Made by a program: the position numbers and the translations under genes. A stretch of 64,000 bases of DNA from Bradyrhizobium sp. 149 (lineage in GTDB: Bacteria > Pseudomonadota > Alphaproteobacteria > Rhizobiales > Xanthobacteraceae), in assembly GCF_023073915.1 (NCBI RefSeq), contig NZ_JADPKK010000022.1:186001-250000 (forward strand), written 5' to 3'. Below the pieces are notes generated by a model. The model was not told the origin of the DNA, made no database searches, and worked only from the letters and a program-made list of their open reading frames with translations. The stretch's first letter is position 1. Each line of letters begins with the position of its first letter. Positions 16,377 through 25,369 of this stretch are shown in pieces.

Positions 16377-17621
16377 ATGATCTCACTCGCCGATCTCCAG
16401 CGCCGCATCGAAGCGGGCGAGCTTTCGCCTGAGGCCGCCATCGCTCAGTCGCATGCGGCGATCGAGGCTAAGGAGAAGGACGTCCACGCCTTCGTCCGTC
16501 ACGATAAGTCCGCGAAGGCGCAAGCTTCCGGCCCGCTGCGCGGCATCGCAGTCGGGATCAAGGACATCATCGACACCGCCGATTTCCCGACCGAGATGGG
16601 ATCATCGATCTATCGCGGCTGGCAGCCGCGCAGCGACGCGCCTGTCGTCATGATGCTGAAGCGGGCGGGCGCCACCATCATCGGCAAGACCACGACCACG
16701 GCGTTCGCCTCGCGCGATCCGACCCCGACACTCAACCCGCATAATCTCGGCCATACGCCGGGCGGCTCGTCCTCGGGTTCGGCCGCGGCCGTCGGCGCCG
16801 GCATGATCCCGCTGGCGCTGGGCACCCAGACCGGCGGCTCGGTGATCCGGCCTGCGGCCTATTGCGGGACCGCCGCGATCAAGCCGTCGTTTCGCATGCT
16901 GCCGACGGTCGGCGTGAAATGCTATTCGTGGGCGCTCGACACGGTCGGCCTGTTCGGGGCGCGCGCCGAAGATCTCGCGCGCGGATTGCTGGCGATGACG
17001 GGACGTGCGGAGTTCTCCGGCATCGCGCCGGCGAGGGCGCCACGCATCGGCGTGGTCAGGCAGGAGTTTGCCGGCGCCGTGGAGCCGGCCGCGGAAGAGG
17101 GGCTGCAAGCCGCGATCAAGGCCGCCGAGAAGGCCGGGGCCAGCGTGCAGACCATCGATCTGCCGGATGCGGTGCAGGAGGCCTGGCGCATCCACCCGAT
17201 CATCCAGGATTTTGAGGCGCATCGCGCGCTCGCCTGGGAGTTTTCCGAACGCCACGACGAGATCGCGCCGATGCTGCGCGCCAGCCTCGATGCGACGGTC
17301 GGTCTGACGCCAAAGGATTACGACGAGGCGCGTCGGATCAGCCGTCGCGGCCGCCGCGAGCTTGGCGAGGTGTTCGGGCGTTTCGACGTGCTCTTGACCT
17401 ATTCGGCGCCGGGCACGCCGCCGGCCAAGGACCTCGCCTCCACCGGCGACCCTCGCTACAACAGGCTCTGGACGCTGATGGGCAATCCTTGCGTCAACGT
17501 ACCGGTGCTCAAGGTCAATGGCCTGCCGATCGGCGTGCAGGTGATCGCGCGCTTCGGCAACGACGCGCAGGCGCTGGCGACGGCGTGGTTCCTGGAGCAG
17601 GCGCTGGCGAAATCAGGCTAG
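16377..17621 (+). CDS. Amidase-signature family amidase
   Basis: A 414-residue amidase-signature hydrolase that cleaves carboxylic amides. The Ser-cisSer-Lys triad is visible: Lys62 in AVGIKDIID, the cis-Ser in HTPGGSSSGSAAAV (near 131-133) and the nucleophile Ser155 in TQTGGSVIRPA. It is shorter than GatA (found elsewhere here at 30749) and lacks GatA context, so a stand-alone amide or aryl-amide hydrolase is likely. AAGAAGG precedes the ATG. It is divergent from dprA and its 3' end overlaps the convergent patatin gene by 9 bp. Confidence 0.9.
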   Translation: MISLADLQRRIEAGELSPEAAIAQSHAAIEAKEKDVHAFVRHDKSAKAQASGPLRGIAVGIKDIIDTADFPTEMGSSIYRGWQPRSDAPVVMMLKRAGATIIGKTTTTAFASRDPTPTLNPHNLGHTPGGSSSGSAAAVGAGMIPLALGTQTGGSVIRPAAYCGTAAIKPSFRMLPTVGVKCYSWALDTVGLFGARAEDLARGLLAMTGRAEFSGIAPARAPRIGVVRQEFAGAVEPAAEEGLQAAIKAAEKAGASVQTIDLPDAVQEAWRIHPIIQDFEAHRALAWEFSERHDEIAPMLRASLDATVGLTPKDYDEARRISRRGRRELGEVFGRFDVLLTYSAPGTPPAKDLASTGDPRYNRLWTLMGNPCVNVPVLKVNGLPIGVQVIARFGNDAQALATAWFLEQALAKSG

Positions 17622-18839
17622 CGCAGGTTCGCGGGCAACGATGTGCTGGCCGGATGCGGCCGGCGCTGCGCGGTGATCCGCACCTTGCTTGAGCCAGCGC
17701 CCGGCGGCCTCGCGGCCGCTGCGGTGAAGCGCGCGAATGAAGCCGCGCCCGAGATCGGTGGACGAGCGCTGCGCCAGGCCGTCGACGAAATCTTCCGCCG
17801 CGATCCTGGAGAGCCGCAACGACGATGCGGCCTGCGATTGCGCCCATTCGAGCGCCGCGATCTCGGCATTGAGGGCGGCGTTGGCCGCGATCTGGTCCAG
17901 CCTGCGGTCGATCGCGGCGAGCGTGATCGGCACGTAGCTGTCGCGCGCCGGCGTGACCTGGACCAGCAGGATTTCGGTACTCGCAGTATCCTGCACGAGC
18001 CGCAGCAGAGGCGGATTGCCGCCGAGGCCGCCGTCCCAATAAGCCTCGCCGTCGATCTCCACCGCGCAGTGAACCAGCGGCGGACAGGTCGAGGCCAGCG
18101 CCACATCGGCGGTAACGGCGTCGTTGCGAAAAATCTGCTGCTGCCCGTCGCGGATTCGCGTCGCCGCGATCAGCAGCTTCGGGCAGCGCGCGTCGCGCAA
18201 TGCGGAAAAGTTGATGTCGCGCGACAGCGCCTGCCGCAGCGGATCGAGATCGAACGGATCGAACTGGCCGGAGCGCAGGGTCGGACCGAACGCGACCGAG
18301 CTTCCCGCCGGCGAGAAGCCGCCGATCAGCATCAGCGATCGGAACGAGGCCTCGTGCATCAGCCGGATCCAGAACCGGTTCAGCCGCGCGCGCGCGCCTT
18401 CACGGCCACCCTCGGCGAAACCGGAGGCGAGCAGCAGCGCGTTGATGGCGCCGGCGCTCGCGCCGCTGATGGTGTCGATCGCGATGGACGGCTCTTCGAG
18501 CAGGCGCTCCAGCACGCCCCAGGTGAAAGCGGCGAAGGTGCCGCCGCCCTGAAGTGCCAGCGACAATTTTTGCGGCGGCCATTGCTTCGGCGGCCATGGC
18601 TTTGCCGCCTGATCGCGCGCGATGGGCGCGGCGACAGTTACAATTTCGACTGATTTCCGCGCTTCCACGATTGGATCGGGCTCGCGCAATGGTGACGGGA
18701 CGGAAGCAGGCTTGGGAGCGACCAGCGGCGAGGGACCGTCGGACCAGATATCCGTCGTCGAGAGTAGCCGGCTTGCCGCGGTGCGCGCAGCACCTTGCAA
18801 ATCGCCCTCGTGTTGTGCGCCGACAATCTTCTCGCTCAT
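17613..18839 (-). CDS. Patatin-like phospholipase
   Basis: A 408-residue serine lipase or acyl hydrolase with a Ser-Asp dyad. The oxyanion glycines are in LALQGGGTFAAFTWG (98-100), the nucleophile is Ser128 in ISGASAGAIN, and the Asp lies in YWDGGLGGNPP. An N-terminal region of about 90 residues is Pro/Ala-rich and probably disordered. No signal peptide is seen, so it is cytoplasmic or membrane-associated. The ATG at 18839 (MSEKIVGAQ) is chosen because upstream frame composition is poor. It lies 145 bp downstream of plsY, a phospholipid-synthesis gene; that link is suggestive only. Confidence 0.88.
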   Translation of the reverse strand: MSEKIVGAQHEGDLQGAARTAASRLLSTTDIWSDGPSPLVAPKPASVPSPLREPDPIVEARKSVEIVTVAAPIARDQAAKPWPPKQWPPQKLSLALQGGGTFAAFTWGVLERLLEEPSIAIDTISGASAGAINALLLASGFAEGGREGARARLNRFWIRLMHEASFRSLMLIGGFSPAGSSVAFGPTLRSGQFDPFDLDPLRQALSRDINFSALRDARCPKLLIAATRIRDGQQQIFRNDAVTADVALASTCPPLVHCAVEIDGEAYWDGGLGGNPPLLRLVQDTASTEILLVQVTPARDSYVPITLAAIDRRLDQIAANAALNAEIAALEWAQSQAASSLRLSRIAAEDFVDGLAQRSSTDLGRGFIRALHRSGREAAGRWLKQGADHRAAPAASGQHIVAREPALA

Positions 18840-18984
18840 TCTGAGCAACCGCGTAGAGGCATGCCCACGATCAGGGCCAAGCCAGGAACCCGTTCCACCA
18901 TACAGCCGTGATTCGGCGGCAAGTTGCGAACAGGATTTGGGATATAATGCAGAAGGGGTATCGCGGTATCCGTGGATTCCCGGC

Positions 18985-19581
18985 TTATGCCTTCTCACCG
19001 ATCCGGCTTTCCTTGCCCGATTGCAATCGCTTGATGTTCTCGCGATGTGCGTAGAACAGCAGCAGCGTCAGCACCGCAGCCAGCGCTGCGAGCGCGGGCT
19101 GACCGAACCACAACAGGAACAGCGGGGTGATGAACGATGCCACCAGGGCTGAGAGCGAGGAATAGCGGGCGGTGAAGGCGGTCGCCAGCCAGAGCAGGCA
19201 GAACACCAGCGCGGCCGGCCAGAACAGCCCGAGCATGATGCCGATATAGACGGCGACACCCTTGCCGCCGCGGAACTTCAGCCAGACCGGAAAAAGATGG
19301 CCGAGGAAGGCGCCGAGCCCGGCCAGCATCGCGGCATTGGGGCCAGCAATGTAACCGGCGATCACCACCGCAACAGTGCCCTTGAGCGCGTCGAACAGCA
19401 GGGTTGCCGCGGCAAGGCCCTTGCGCCCCGTGCGCAGCACGTTGGTGGCGCCGATACTGCCGGAACCGATCGAGCGCAGATCCTGCGTGCCGCCAAGCTT
19501 GGTCAAAATCAGCCCGAACGGGATCGAGCCGAACAGGTAGCCGATGACGAAAGCCACCGGCAGGAATGCTTCAAGCCCCAT
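18985..19581 (-). CDS. plsY: Glycerol-3-phosphate acyltransferase (acyl-phosphate dependent)
   Basis: A 198-residue polytopic inner-membrane enzyme that transfers an acyl group from acyl-phosphate to glycerol-3-phosphate, the first step of phospholipid synthesis. Signature segments are GYLFGSIPFGLIL, GSGSIGATNVLRTGRK (glycerol-3-phosphate loop), and HLFPVWLKFRGGKGVAVYIG. The ATG at 19581 is chosen because GGAG lies 8 nt before it; an upstream ATG at 19632 would add 17 non-conserved residues. It follows the dihydroorotase homologue by 62 bp on the same strand, probably in one transcript with pyrB. Confidence 0.95.
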   Translation of the reverse strand: MGLEAFLPVAFVIGYLFGSIPFGLILTKLGGTQDLRSIGSGSIGATNVLRTGRKGLAAATLLFDALKGTVAVVIAGYIAGPNAAMLAGLGAFLGHLFPVWLKFRGGKGVAVYIGIMLGLFWPAALVFCLLWLATAFTARYSSLSALVASFITPLFLLWFGQPALAALAAVLTLLLFYAHRENIKRLQSGKESRIGEKA

Positions 19582-19643
19582 GGCCGCATCTCCAATGGCT
19601 GAATCTGAAGGTCGAACCGAGACGCCACGCATGATCTTGCACG

Positions 19644-20951
19644 TCAGACATGCTCGTACACCGTCCGTCCGCCGACAATGGTGCGCACCACGCGGCCTGT
19701 AAAGCGGGCTTCGTCGAACGGCGTGTTCTTGCAGGGCGATTTGAGGTCGGCGGGATCGACCACCCAGGGTGTATCGGGATCGATCACGATGACGTCCGCC
19801 GGGGCACCTGCGCGCAGCGTTCCGCCAGGCAAGCCCAGGATTTCGGCCGGCCGCGTCGACATCGCCCGGATCAGCGTCTTCAGTTCCACCTCACCATTAT
19901 GCATGAGCCGCAATCCCGCCGGGAGCATGGTTTCGAGCCCGACGGCACCGGGCGCGGCCTCCGCGAACGGCAGGCGCTTGCCCTCGACGTCCTGCGGATT
20001 GTGGTCGGACATGATGACGTCGAGGAGGCCGGAGGCGACGGCTGCGACCAGTGCGCGGCGGTCGTCCTCGGTGCGCAGCGGCGGCGACAGCTTCAGAAAC
20101 GTCCGGTAGGGACCGATGTCGTTCTCGTTCAGCGCGAGGTGGTTGATCGAGACCGACGCGGTGACGGGCAGCCCGGCATCGCGGGCGCGTTTGAGGATCT
20201 CGAGCGAATCCGTGCAGGACAGCGAGGCCGCATGATAGCGACCGCCGGTGAGCGCGACGAGGCGCATGTCGCGCTCCAGCATCACGGCCTCCGCCGCGTT
20301 CGGGATGCCCATCAGGCCAAGCCTCGTAGCGAACTCGCCCTCGTTCATCACGCCTTCGCCGACGAGCTTGGGGTCCTCGGTATAATGCACGATCAGCGCG
20401 TCGAAATCGCGCGCGTAGGTCAGCGCCCAGCGCATCACCTGCGCGTTGGTGACACTTCTGTCGCCGTCGCTGAAGGCGACCGCTCCGGCGGCCTTCAGGA
20501 GACCGAACTCGGTCATCTCCTCGCCGCGCATGCCTTTGGTGAGCGCCGCCATCGGCAGAATGTTGACGATCGCGGTGTCGCGGGCGCGGCGCATCACGAA
20601 GTCGACGGTCGCGGAATTGTCGATGACGGGCTCGGTCGCGGGCTGGCAGATGATGGTGGTGACGCCGCCGGTCGCCGCCGCCTGGCTCGCCGAAGCAAAC
20701 GTCTCGCGATGGCTGAAGCCGGGTTCCCCGACAAAGGCGCGCATGTCGATCAGGCCGGGGGCGACGATCTTGCCGGAGCAGTTGACGATGTCGGTGCCCT
20801 CGGGGACGCCGGCAGCGCCGATGCCGCGTCGGGTCTCGCGGATGGTGCCGTCGGCGATCAGGACGTCGCCGGGACCATCGAAATCCCGGGAGGGGTCGAC
20901 GACGCGGGCATTGGCAAGCAGGATAGGTCGTCGATCGGTCAACATGGGCAT
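19644..20951 (-). CDS. Dihydroorotase homologue lacking the metal site (PyrC'/PyrX-like)
   Basis: The 435-residue protein has the class I dihydroorotase amidohydrolase fold (KIVAPGLIDM, VTTIICQPATEPVID, FSDGD, MSDHNPQDVEGKRLPFAEAA, GLETMLP). The metal-binding DxHxHxREPG motif is replaced by DMRAFVGEPG at residues 69-78, so both histidines and the substrate Arg are gone. The HxxHxS and PHH positions read YHAASLS and SINHLAL. This matches the non-catalytic PyrC' homologue that in Pseudomonas forms the core of an aspartate transcarbamoylase complex. Its ATG overlaps the pyrB stop by 1 bp (TGATG), which fits a PyrB partner. A catalytic dihydroorotase must then be encoded elsewhere. Confidence 0.9.
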   Translation of the reverse strand: MPMLTDRRPILLANARVVDPSRDFDGPGDVLIADGTIRETRRGIGAAGVPEGTDIVNCSGKIVAPGLIDMRAFVGEPGFSHRETFASASQAAATGGVTTIICQPATEPVIDNSATVDFVMRRARDTAIVNILPMAALTKGMRGEEMTEFGLLKAAGAVAFSDGDRSVTNAQVMRWALTYARDFDALIVHYTEDPKLVGEGVMNEGEFATRLGLMGIPNAAEAVMLERDMRLVALTGGRYHAASLSCTDSLEILKRARDAGLPVTASVSINHLALNENDIGPYRTFLKLSPPLRTEDDRRALVAAVASGLLDVIMSDHNPQDVEGKRLPFAEAAPGAVGLETMLPAGLRLMHNGEVELKTLIRAMSTRPAEILGLPGGTLRAGAPADVIVIDPDTPWVVDPADLKSPCKNTPFDEARFTGRVVRTIVGGRTVYEHV

Positions 20952-21898
20952 CACGCGTTCGGCAGGTTGCGGGCGAGCGCTTCCAGCACGGCCATGCGCA
21001 CGGCGACGCCCATCTCCACCTGTTCGCGGATCAGGGACTGTGCGCCGTCGGCCACAGCTGAGTCGATCTCCACACCGCGGTTCATGGGACCGGGATGCAT
21101 CACGAGCGCGTCCGGCTTGGCGTAGGCGAGCTTCTTCTGGTCGAGCCCGAAATAATGGAAGTATTCGGATGACGAGGGCACGAAGGAGCCATTCATGCGC
21201 TCGCGCTGGAGCCGCAGCATCATGACGATGTCCGCGCCGTTGAGCCCCTCGCGCATGTCGCGCGCGACTTCGACGCCCATCCGTTCCAGCCCCGGCGGCA
21301 GCAGCGTGGAGGGGCCGACGACACGGACGCGCGCGCCCATGGTGTTGAGCAGGATGATGTTGGAGCGGGCGACGCGCGAATGCAGCACGTCGCCGCAGAT
21401 CGCGACGACGAGGCCCTCGATGCGGCCCTTGTTGCGGCGGATGGTGAGGGCATCCAGCAGCGCTTGGGTGGGATGCTCGTGGGCGCCGTCGCCGGCATTG
21501 ACCACGGAACCGTCAACTTTGCGGGCCAGGAGTTCCACGGCGCCGGAGGCGTGATGCCGGACCACCAGAATATCCGGGTGCATGGCATTCAGCGTCACCG
21601 CGGTGTCGATCAGCGTCTCGCCCTTTTTCATGGACGAGGAGGACACCGACATGTTCATGACGTCGGCGCCCAGCCGTTTGCCGGCGAGCTCGAACGACGA
21701 TTGGGTCCGGGTGGAAGCCTCGAAGAAGAGGTTCACCTGCGTCCGTCCACGCAGGACGGTGCGCTTCTTGTCAACCTGGCGGTTGAGCTCGACATATTCT
21801 TCGGACAGGTCGAGGAGGCCGGTGATGTCGGCCGCGGAAAGGCCCTCGATGCCCAGCAAGTGCCGGTGGCCGAGGACGAAGGTCGATTTTGATGTCAT
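20951..21898 (-). CDS. pyrB: Aspartate carbamoyltransferase catalytic subunit
   Basis: A 315-residue enzyme joining carbamoyl phosphate and aspartate in de novo pyrimidine synthesis. The carbamoyl-phosphate loop is FFEASTRTQSSFELA (STRT), the second-site loop is SSSSMKKGETLIDT, and the carbamoyl-phosphate and aspartate residues follow in VVRHHASGA, DGAHEHPTQALLDA and MHPGPMNRGVE. The ATG at 21898 is set by homology to the family N-terminus. It overlaps the downstream dihydroorotase homologue by one base. A large palindrome lies upstream. No pyrI is present. Confidence 0.96.
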   Translation of the reverse strand: MTSKSTFVLGHRHLLGIEGLSAADITGLLDLSEEYVELNRQVDKKRTVLRGRTQVNLFFEASTRTQSSFELAGKRLGADVMNMSVSSSSMKKGETLIDTAVTLNAMHPDILVVRHHASGAVELLARKVDGSVVNAGDGAHEHPTQALLDALTIRRNKGRIEGLVVAICGDVLHSRVARSNIILLNTMGARVRVVGPSTLLPPGLERMGVEVARDMREGLNGADIVMMLRLQRERMNGSFVPSSSEYFHYFGLDQKKLAYAKPDALVMHPGPMNRGVEIDSAVADGAQSLIREQVEMGVAVRMAVLEALARNLPNA

Positions 21899-22021
21899 TA
21901 AAGCGAGAGCTATAGGCGGGGATGGCTGGGGGGGCAAGGGCCAATGCCGGGGCGGGGAGTTATCCCCTGATCTGTCGGCGTGGCACGACGCGGCCTGGAG
22001 CTGCTGGCGTTTTTCTCCGTC

Positions 22022-22104
22022 ATGCCCGGGCTTGTCCCGGGCATCCACGATCTCTATCGCATTTGACGCAAAAGGACGTGGATGGCCGGGACAAGCCCGG
22101 GCAT
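22022..22104. repeat. Long palindromic element (ATGCCCGGGCTTGTCCCGGGCAT type)
   Basis: Arms at 22022-22049 and 22077-22104 are inverted copies matching at 27 of 28 positions, with a 27-nt spacer. Each arm is itself partly palindromic. It fills the space between divergent pyrB and the dipeptidase gene and ends 6 nt before the latter's first possible start codon. Confidence 0.8.
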
Positions 22105-22110
22105 CACGAT

Positions 22111-22872
22111 GTGAGAACTTCTGTGAAAACAATTGTAACAGCGCTGTTAGCCGCAATCACGATTAGCGCCGCCCACGCCCAATCGCTGCCCGGCGGTTTC
22201 GTCTATTTGCGCGACATCGACCCCACCATCGTCCAGGACATCCGCTACGCCACCTCGAACAATTTCGTTGGCCGTCCGCTCGCCGGCTATGGTGCGGGCG
22301 AATGCGTGGTGAAGCGGGAGGTGGGGCTGCGGCTGAAGGCGGTTCAGCAGGAACTGGCGCCCCAAAATCTCTCGCTGAAGATGTTCGACTGCTACCGGCC
22401 GGCGCGGGCCTCGCTCGACATGGTCAGGTGGTCGCAGAACGGCCACGAGACGGCCGCCGAGCGGCGCTACAATCCCAAGATTCCCAAGACCGAACTGTTC
22501 CGCCTCGGCTACATCGCAAGCCGCTCGCAGCATTCCACGGGCGCGGCGCTCGATCTCACCCTGGTCGATCTCAAAGCCGACAATTCAGGCAAATACGACC
22601 CGTCAAAGGCCTACGCGGACTGCACCGCGCCGGTCGAGGCGCGCCCGCCGGAGGGCAGCGTCGACATGGGCACGGGTTACGACTGCACCGACGTGAAAGG
22701 GCATACCGCCGCACCGTCGATCAATCCGGGCCAGCGCGCCTGGCGCAAGCAACTGGTGGCTGCGATGGCCAAGCAAGGCTTTGTGAACTATTCGAAAGAG
22801 TGGTGGCATTTTTCCCTGCCGGGGGCGGGTGGGGCGGCCTATGATTTCCCGATTCCGCCGCGGCGGAACTGA
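22111..22872 (+). CDS. VanX-like D-alanyl-D-alanine dipeptidase, secreted
   Basis: A 253-residue zinc dipeptidase with a signal peptide (KTIVTALLAAITISAAHAQ). The metal motif is SQHSTGAALDLTL (SxHx6D), with the catalytic Glu and last ligand in KEWWHFS near the C-terminus. The conserved arginine is in FDCYRPARAS. Family members (DdpX, VanX) cleave D-Ala-D-Ala, here presumably in the periplasm for peptidoglycan turnover rather than vancomycin resistance, since no van genes are present. The start is either the GTG at 22111 or the one at 22123; both precede the signal peptide. The AidB-like gene follows 19 bp later. Confidence 0.9.
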   Translation: MRTSVKTIVTALLAAITISAAHAQSLPGGFVYLRDIDPTIVQDIRYATSNNFVGRPLAGYGAGECVVKREVGLRLKAVQQELAPQNLSLKMFDCYRPARASLDMVRWSQNGHETAAERRYNPKIPKTELFRLGYIASRSQHSTGAALDLTLVDLKADNSGKYDPSKAYADCTAPVEARPPEGSVDMGTGYDCTDVKGHTAAPSINPGQRAWRKQLVAAMAKQGFVNYSKEWWHFSLPGAGGAAYDFPIPPRRN

Positions 22873-22891
22873 TCCTGCGCCGAGGAACAAG

Positions 22892-24535
22892 ATGACCCAG
22901 CCCAGCTTCGCGACTCACGAGGTCTTCAACCAGTCGCCGCCGCTCGAAGACGTCGACTTGTTCGCCATGGATCGGCCGCTCGTCGAGGCGGTGAAGGCCA
23001 ATGGCGGCGCGGCGGCGGAACGAGCGCTGTCGGAGTTCGGGAGGCATTGGGGCTCGGCCGCGATGGCCGACCGCGGGCGCGTCGCGAACGAGAACACGCC
23101 GAAGCTGCGGACCTTCGATTCCAAGGGCAACCGCCGCGACCAGGTCGAGTTTCATCCCGCCTACCACGAGCTGATGGCGCACAGCGCGCATGCCGGCCTG
23201 CATAATTCGACATGGACGACGGATGGAAAGCCTGCGGGCGATGGTGCCGAGGTCATTCGTGCGGCAAAATTCTACATCGCCGCGCAAGTCGAGACAGGGC
23301 ATCTCTGTCCGATCACGATGACGCGCGCCTCCGTCGCGGCGCTGGCGATGCAGCCTGATCTGCTCGGCAAGGTGATGCCGGTGCTGTCGAGGAAGAGCTA
23401 TGATCCCACCTTCGCGCCGTGGTGGGACAAGCGCGGCATGACACTCGGCATGGGAATGACCGAGAAGCAGGGCGGCACCGACGTGCGCGCCAACATGACG
23501 CGGGCGGTGCGCGATCGGGACGCCTATCGCATCACCGGCCACAAATGGTTCATGTCGGCGCCGATGTGCGATGCGTTTTTGGTGCTGGCGCAGGCGGAGC
23601 AGGGGCTGACCTGCTTCTTCATGCCCCGGTTTGCACCTGATGGCTCGGTCAACGCGATCCAGTTTCAGCGTCTGAAGGACAAGCTCGGCAACCGCTCCAA
23701 TGCCTCGTCCGAGGTCGAGTTCGTCGGCGCCTATGCGCAAGCCGTCGGCGAGGAGGGCAAGGGCATCCGCACCATCATCCAGATGGTGCAGCTTACGCGC
23801 CAGGATTGCGCAATCGCCTCCGTCGGCCTGATGCGCTCGGGGCTCGCGCACGCGCTGCATCACAGCCGTCACCGCAGCGTGTTCCAGAAGCATCTTGCCG
23901 ATCAGCCCTTGATGCAGGCGGTGCTGTCGGACATGGCGCTGCATGTCGAGGCGAGCGTCGCGCTGATTATGCGGCTCTGCCGCGCCTTCGACCGCACGCC
24001 GCACGATGCGGCGGACGCCGCCTACATACGGCTGCTCACGCCGGCGATCAAATACTGGACCTGCAAGAGCGCGCCGGCCTTTCTCTATGAGGCGATGGAG
24101 TGCCTCGGCGGCAATGGCTATGTCGAGGACGGCATCCTGGCACGGCACTACCGGGAGGCGCCGGTCAACGCGATCTGGGAAGGCTCGGGCAATGTGATGT
24201 GCCTCGACGTGCTGCGCGCGCTCTCGCGCGAGCCGGATGCGGCGATGGCGGTGCTGCAAGGACTTGCGGCTGAGACGAAGGGCTTGTCCGGAGCAGGCGA
24301 GGCGATCTCTTTCATCGGCGAGAGCTTCCGCCGGGCGGACGGCGAGCGCGTCGCGCGGCTTGCGGTCGAGAAGCTGGCCCTACTTGCCGCAGCCGCCGCG
24401 CTCAACGCTGTGTCGCCCCGCCAGGCCGAGCTGTTCGCCGTCACTCGGCTCGCGACTAACCACGCCAGCATGTATGGCGCGGTGGACCTGGAGAGCGGTG
24501 AGGTGCGTGCACTGCTGGAGCGGGCGCTGCCTTGA
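22892..24535 (+). CDS. AidB-like acyl-CoA dehydrogenase-family flavoprotein
   Basis: A 547-residue FAD protein close in length to E. coli AidB (541). The N-terminal extension FATHEVFNQSPPLEDVDLFA is typical of AidB, where it forms part of the tetramer interface. Acyl-CoA dehydrogenase segments follow: GMGMTEKQGGTDVRANMT, HKWFMSAPMCDAFLVLAQA, and AIWEGSGNVMCLDVLRAL. AidB binds DNA and protects it during alkylation stress, and relatives retain acyl-CoA dehydrogenase activity. GAGGAA lies 5 nt before the ATG. There is no adjacent ada or alkylation-repair gene, so the role here is uncertain. Confidence 0.9.
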   Translation: MTQPSFATHEVFNQSPPLEDVDLFAMDRPLVEAVKANGGAAAERALSEFGRHWGSAAMADRGRVANENTPKLRTFDSKGNRRDQVEFHPAYHELMAHSAHAGLHNSTWTTDGKPAGDGAEVIRAAKFYIAAQVETGHLCPITMTRASVAALAMQPDLLGKVMPVLSRKSYDPTFAPWWDKRGMTLGMGMTEKQGGTDVRANMTRAVRDRDAYRITGHKWFMSAPMCDAFLVLAQAEQGLTCFFMPRFAPDGSVNAIQFQRLKDKLGNRSNASSEVEFVGAYAQAVGEEGKGIRTIIQMVQLTRQDCAIASVGLMRSGLAHALHHSRHRSVFQKHLADQPLMQAVLSDMALHVEASVALIMRLCRAFDRTPHDAADAAYIRLLTPAIKYWTCKSAPAFLYEAMECLGGNGYVEDGILARHYREAPVNAIWEGSGNVMCLDVLRALSREPDAAMAVLQGLAAETKGLSGAGEAISFIGESFRRADGERVARLAVEKLALLAAAAALNAVSPRQAELFAVTRLATNHASMYGAVDLESGEVRALLERALP

Positions 24536-24592
24536 ACCGGGCATGCTGGGCATGACGATCGCTCGATAGACTGCTTTTAACGAAAGCCCCCA

Positions 24593-25357
24593 ATGGACTC
24601 CCTCAATCTCGACTATCCGCCGCTTACCGTCACGCCTGCGGCGCCGCGCGTCTGGAAATTCCTGGGCACCGCCTTGTGGGGCATCGTGGCGTTTGTCGCG
24701 ATGTTCGTCGGCCAGATCGGCGCAGTCGTCTATTTGGTATGGGATCGCGGCGACCCTATGACATTGGCATCTCTGGAGCGTGTTGGTCGGGAGCCTGCGA
24801 CGCTTGCGCTGTCTGTGACCATGGGCCTGCCGACGACTCTTGCTGTGGTGTGGCTCGCTGTCCGAATCAAGGGGATGTCTTTCCTCGAATACCTCGCACT
24901 GCGCTGGCCATCCTGGAAACAGCTTCTATTCGGCGCGCTCGGTCTTGTTCTGATTGCGGTAGTTTGGGAGACGATGTCGCGCGCGCTAGGCCGCGATGCG
25001 ACGCCGGGCGTCATGACCGATCTCCTGAAATCCGGCCGCGAGAAGGGTGCTGCGCTGATGCTTCTGTTCTCCTTCAGCTTCGCCGCGCCGATGTCGGAGG
25101 AACTGATCGCGCGCGGATTCCTCTACCGCGGTTGGTCGGAGACCTTCTTGCGCGTGCCCGGCGCCATCCTGCTGACGACGCTGCTGTGGACGTCCGTGCA
25201 TCTGCAATACAATCTCTATTTCCTCGTCGGCGTCTTTTCGATCGGATTGTGGCTCGGCTACATGCGCTACCGTAGCCAGTCGCTGTGGCTAACGATCATA
25301 TTGCACGCGCTGAACAACATGACCGCCGTGGTGCTGACGATGTGGCTGGGTGTCTAG
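24593..25357 (+). CDS. CPBP-family intramembrane glutamic protease
   Basis: A 254-residue polytopic membrane protein of the CAAX-protease/bacteriocin-processing (Rce1-like) family. All three motifs are present: EExxxR in SEELIARGFLYR, FxxxH as LLWTSVHLQYN (Trp in place of Phe), and HxxxN in ILHALNNMTA. About seven hydrophobic segments are seen. The family cleaves peptides inside the membrane or protects against bacteriocins; no precursor peptide gene is seen nearby. It follows the AidB-like gene by 57 bp, possibly in one transcript. Confidence 0.9.
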   Translation: MDSLNLDYPPLTVTPAAPRVWKFLGTALWGIVAFVAMFVGQIGAVVYLVWDRGDPMTLASLERVGREPATLALSVTMGLPTTLAVVWLAVRIKGMSFLEYLALRWPSWKQLLFGALGLVLIAVVWETMSRALGRDATPGVMTDLLKSGREKGAALMLLFSFSFAAPMSEELIARGFLYRGWSETFLRVPGAILLTTLLWTSVHLQYNLYFLVGVFSIGLWLGYMRYRSQSLWLTIILHALNNMTAVVLTMWLGV

Positions 25358-25369
25358 TCGTCCGCCGCC

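Noticed and set aside
19644..20951. Catalytically active dihydroorotase
   Set aside because: The HxH metal motif and the substrate Arg are missing.
22721..24259. A 512-residue minus-strand frame across the AidB-like gene
   Set aside because: His/Arg-rich antisense shadow; the plus-strand gene has clear acyl-CoA dehydrogenase motifs.
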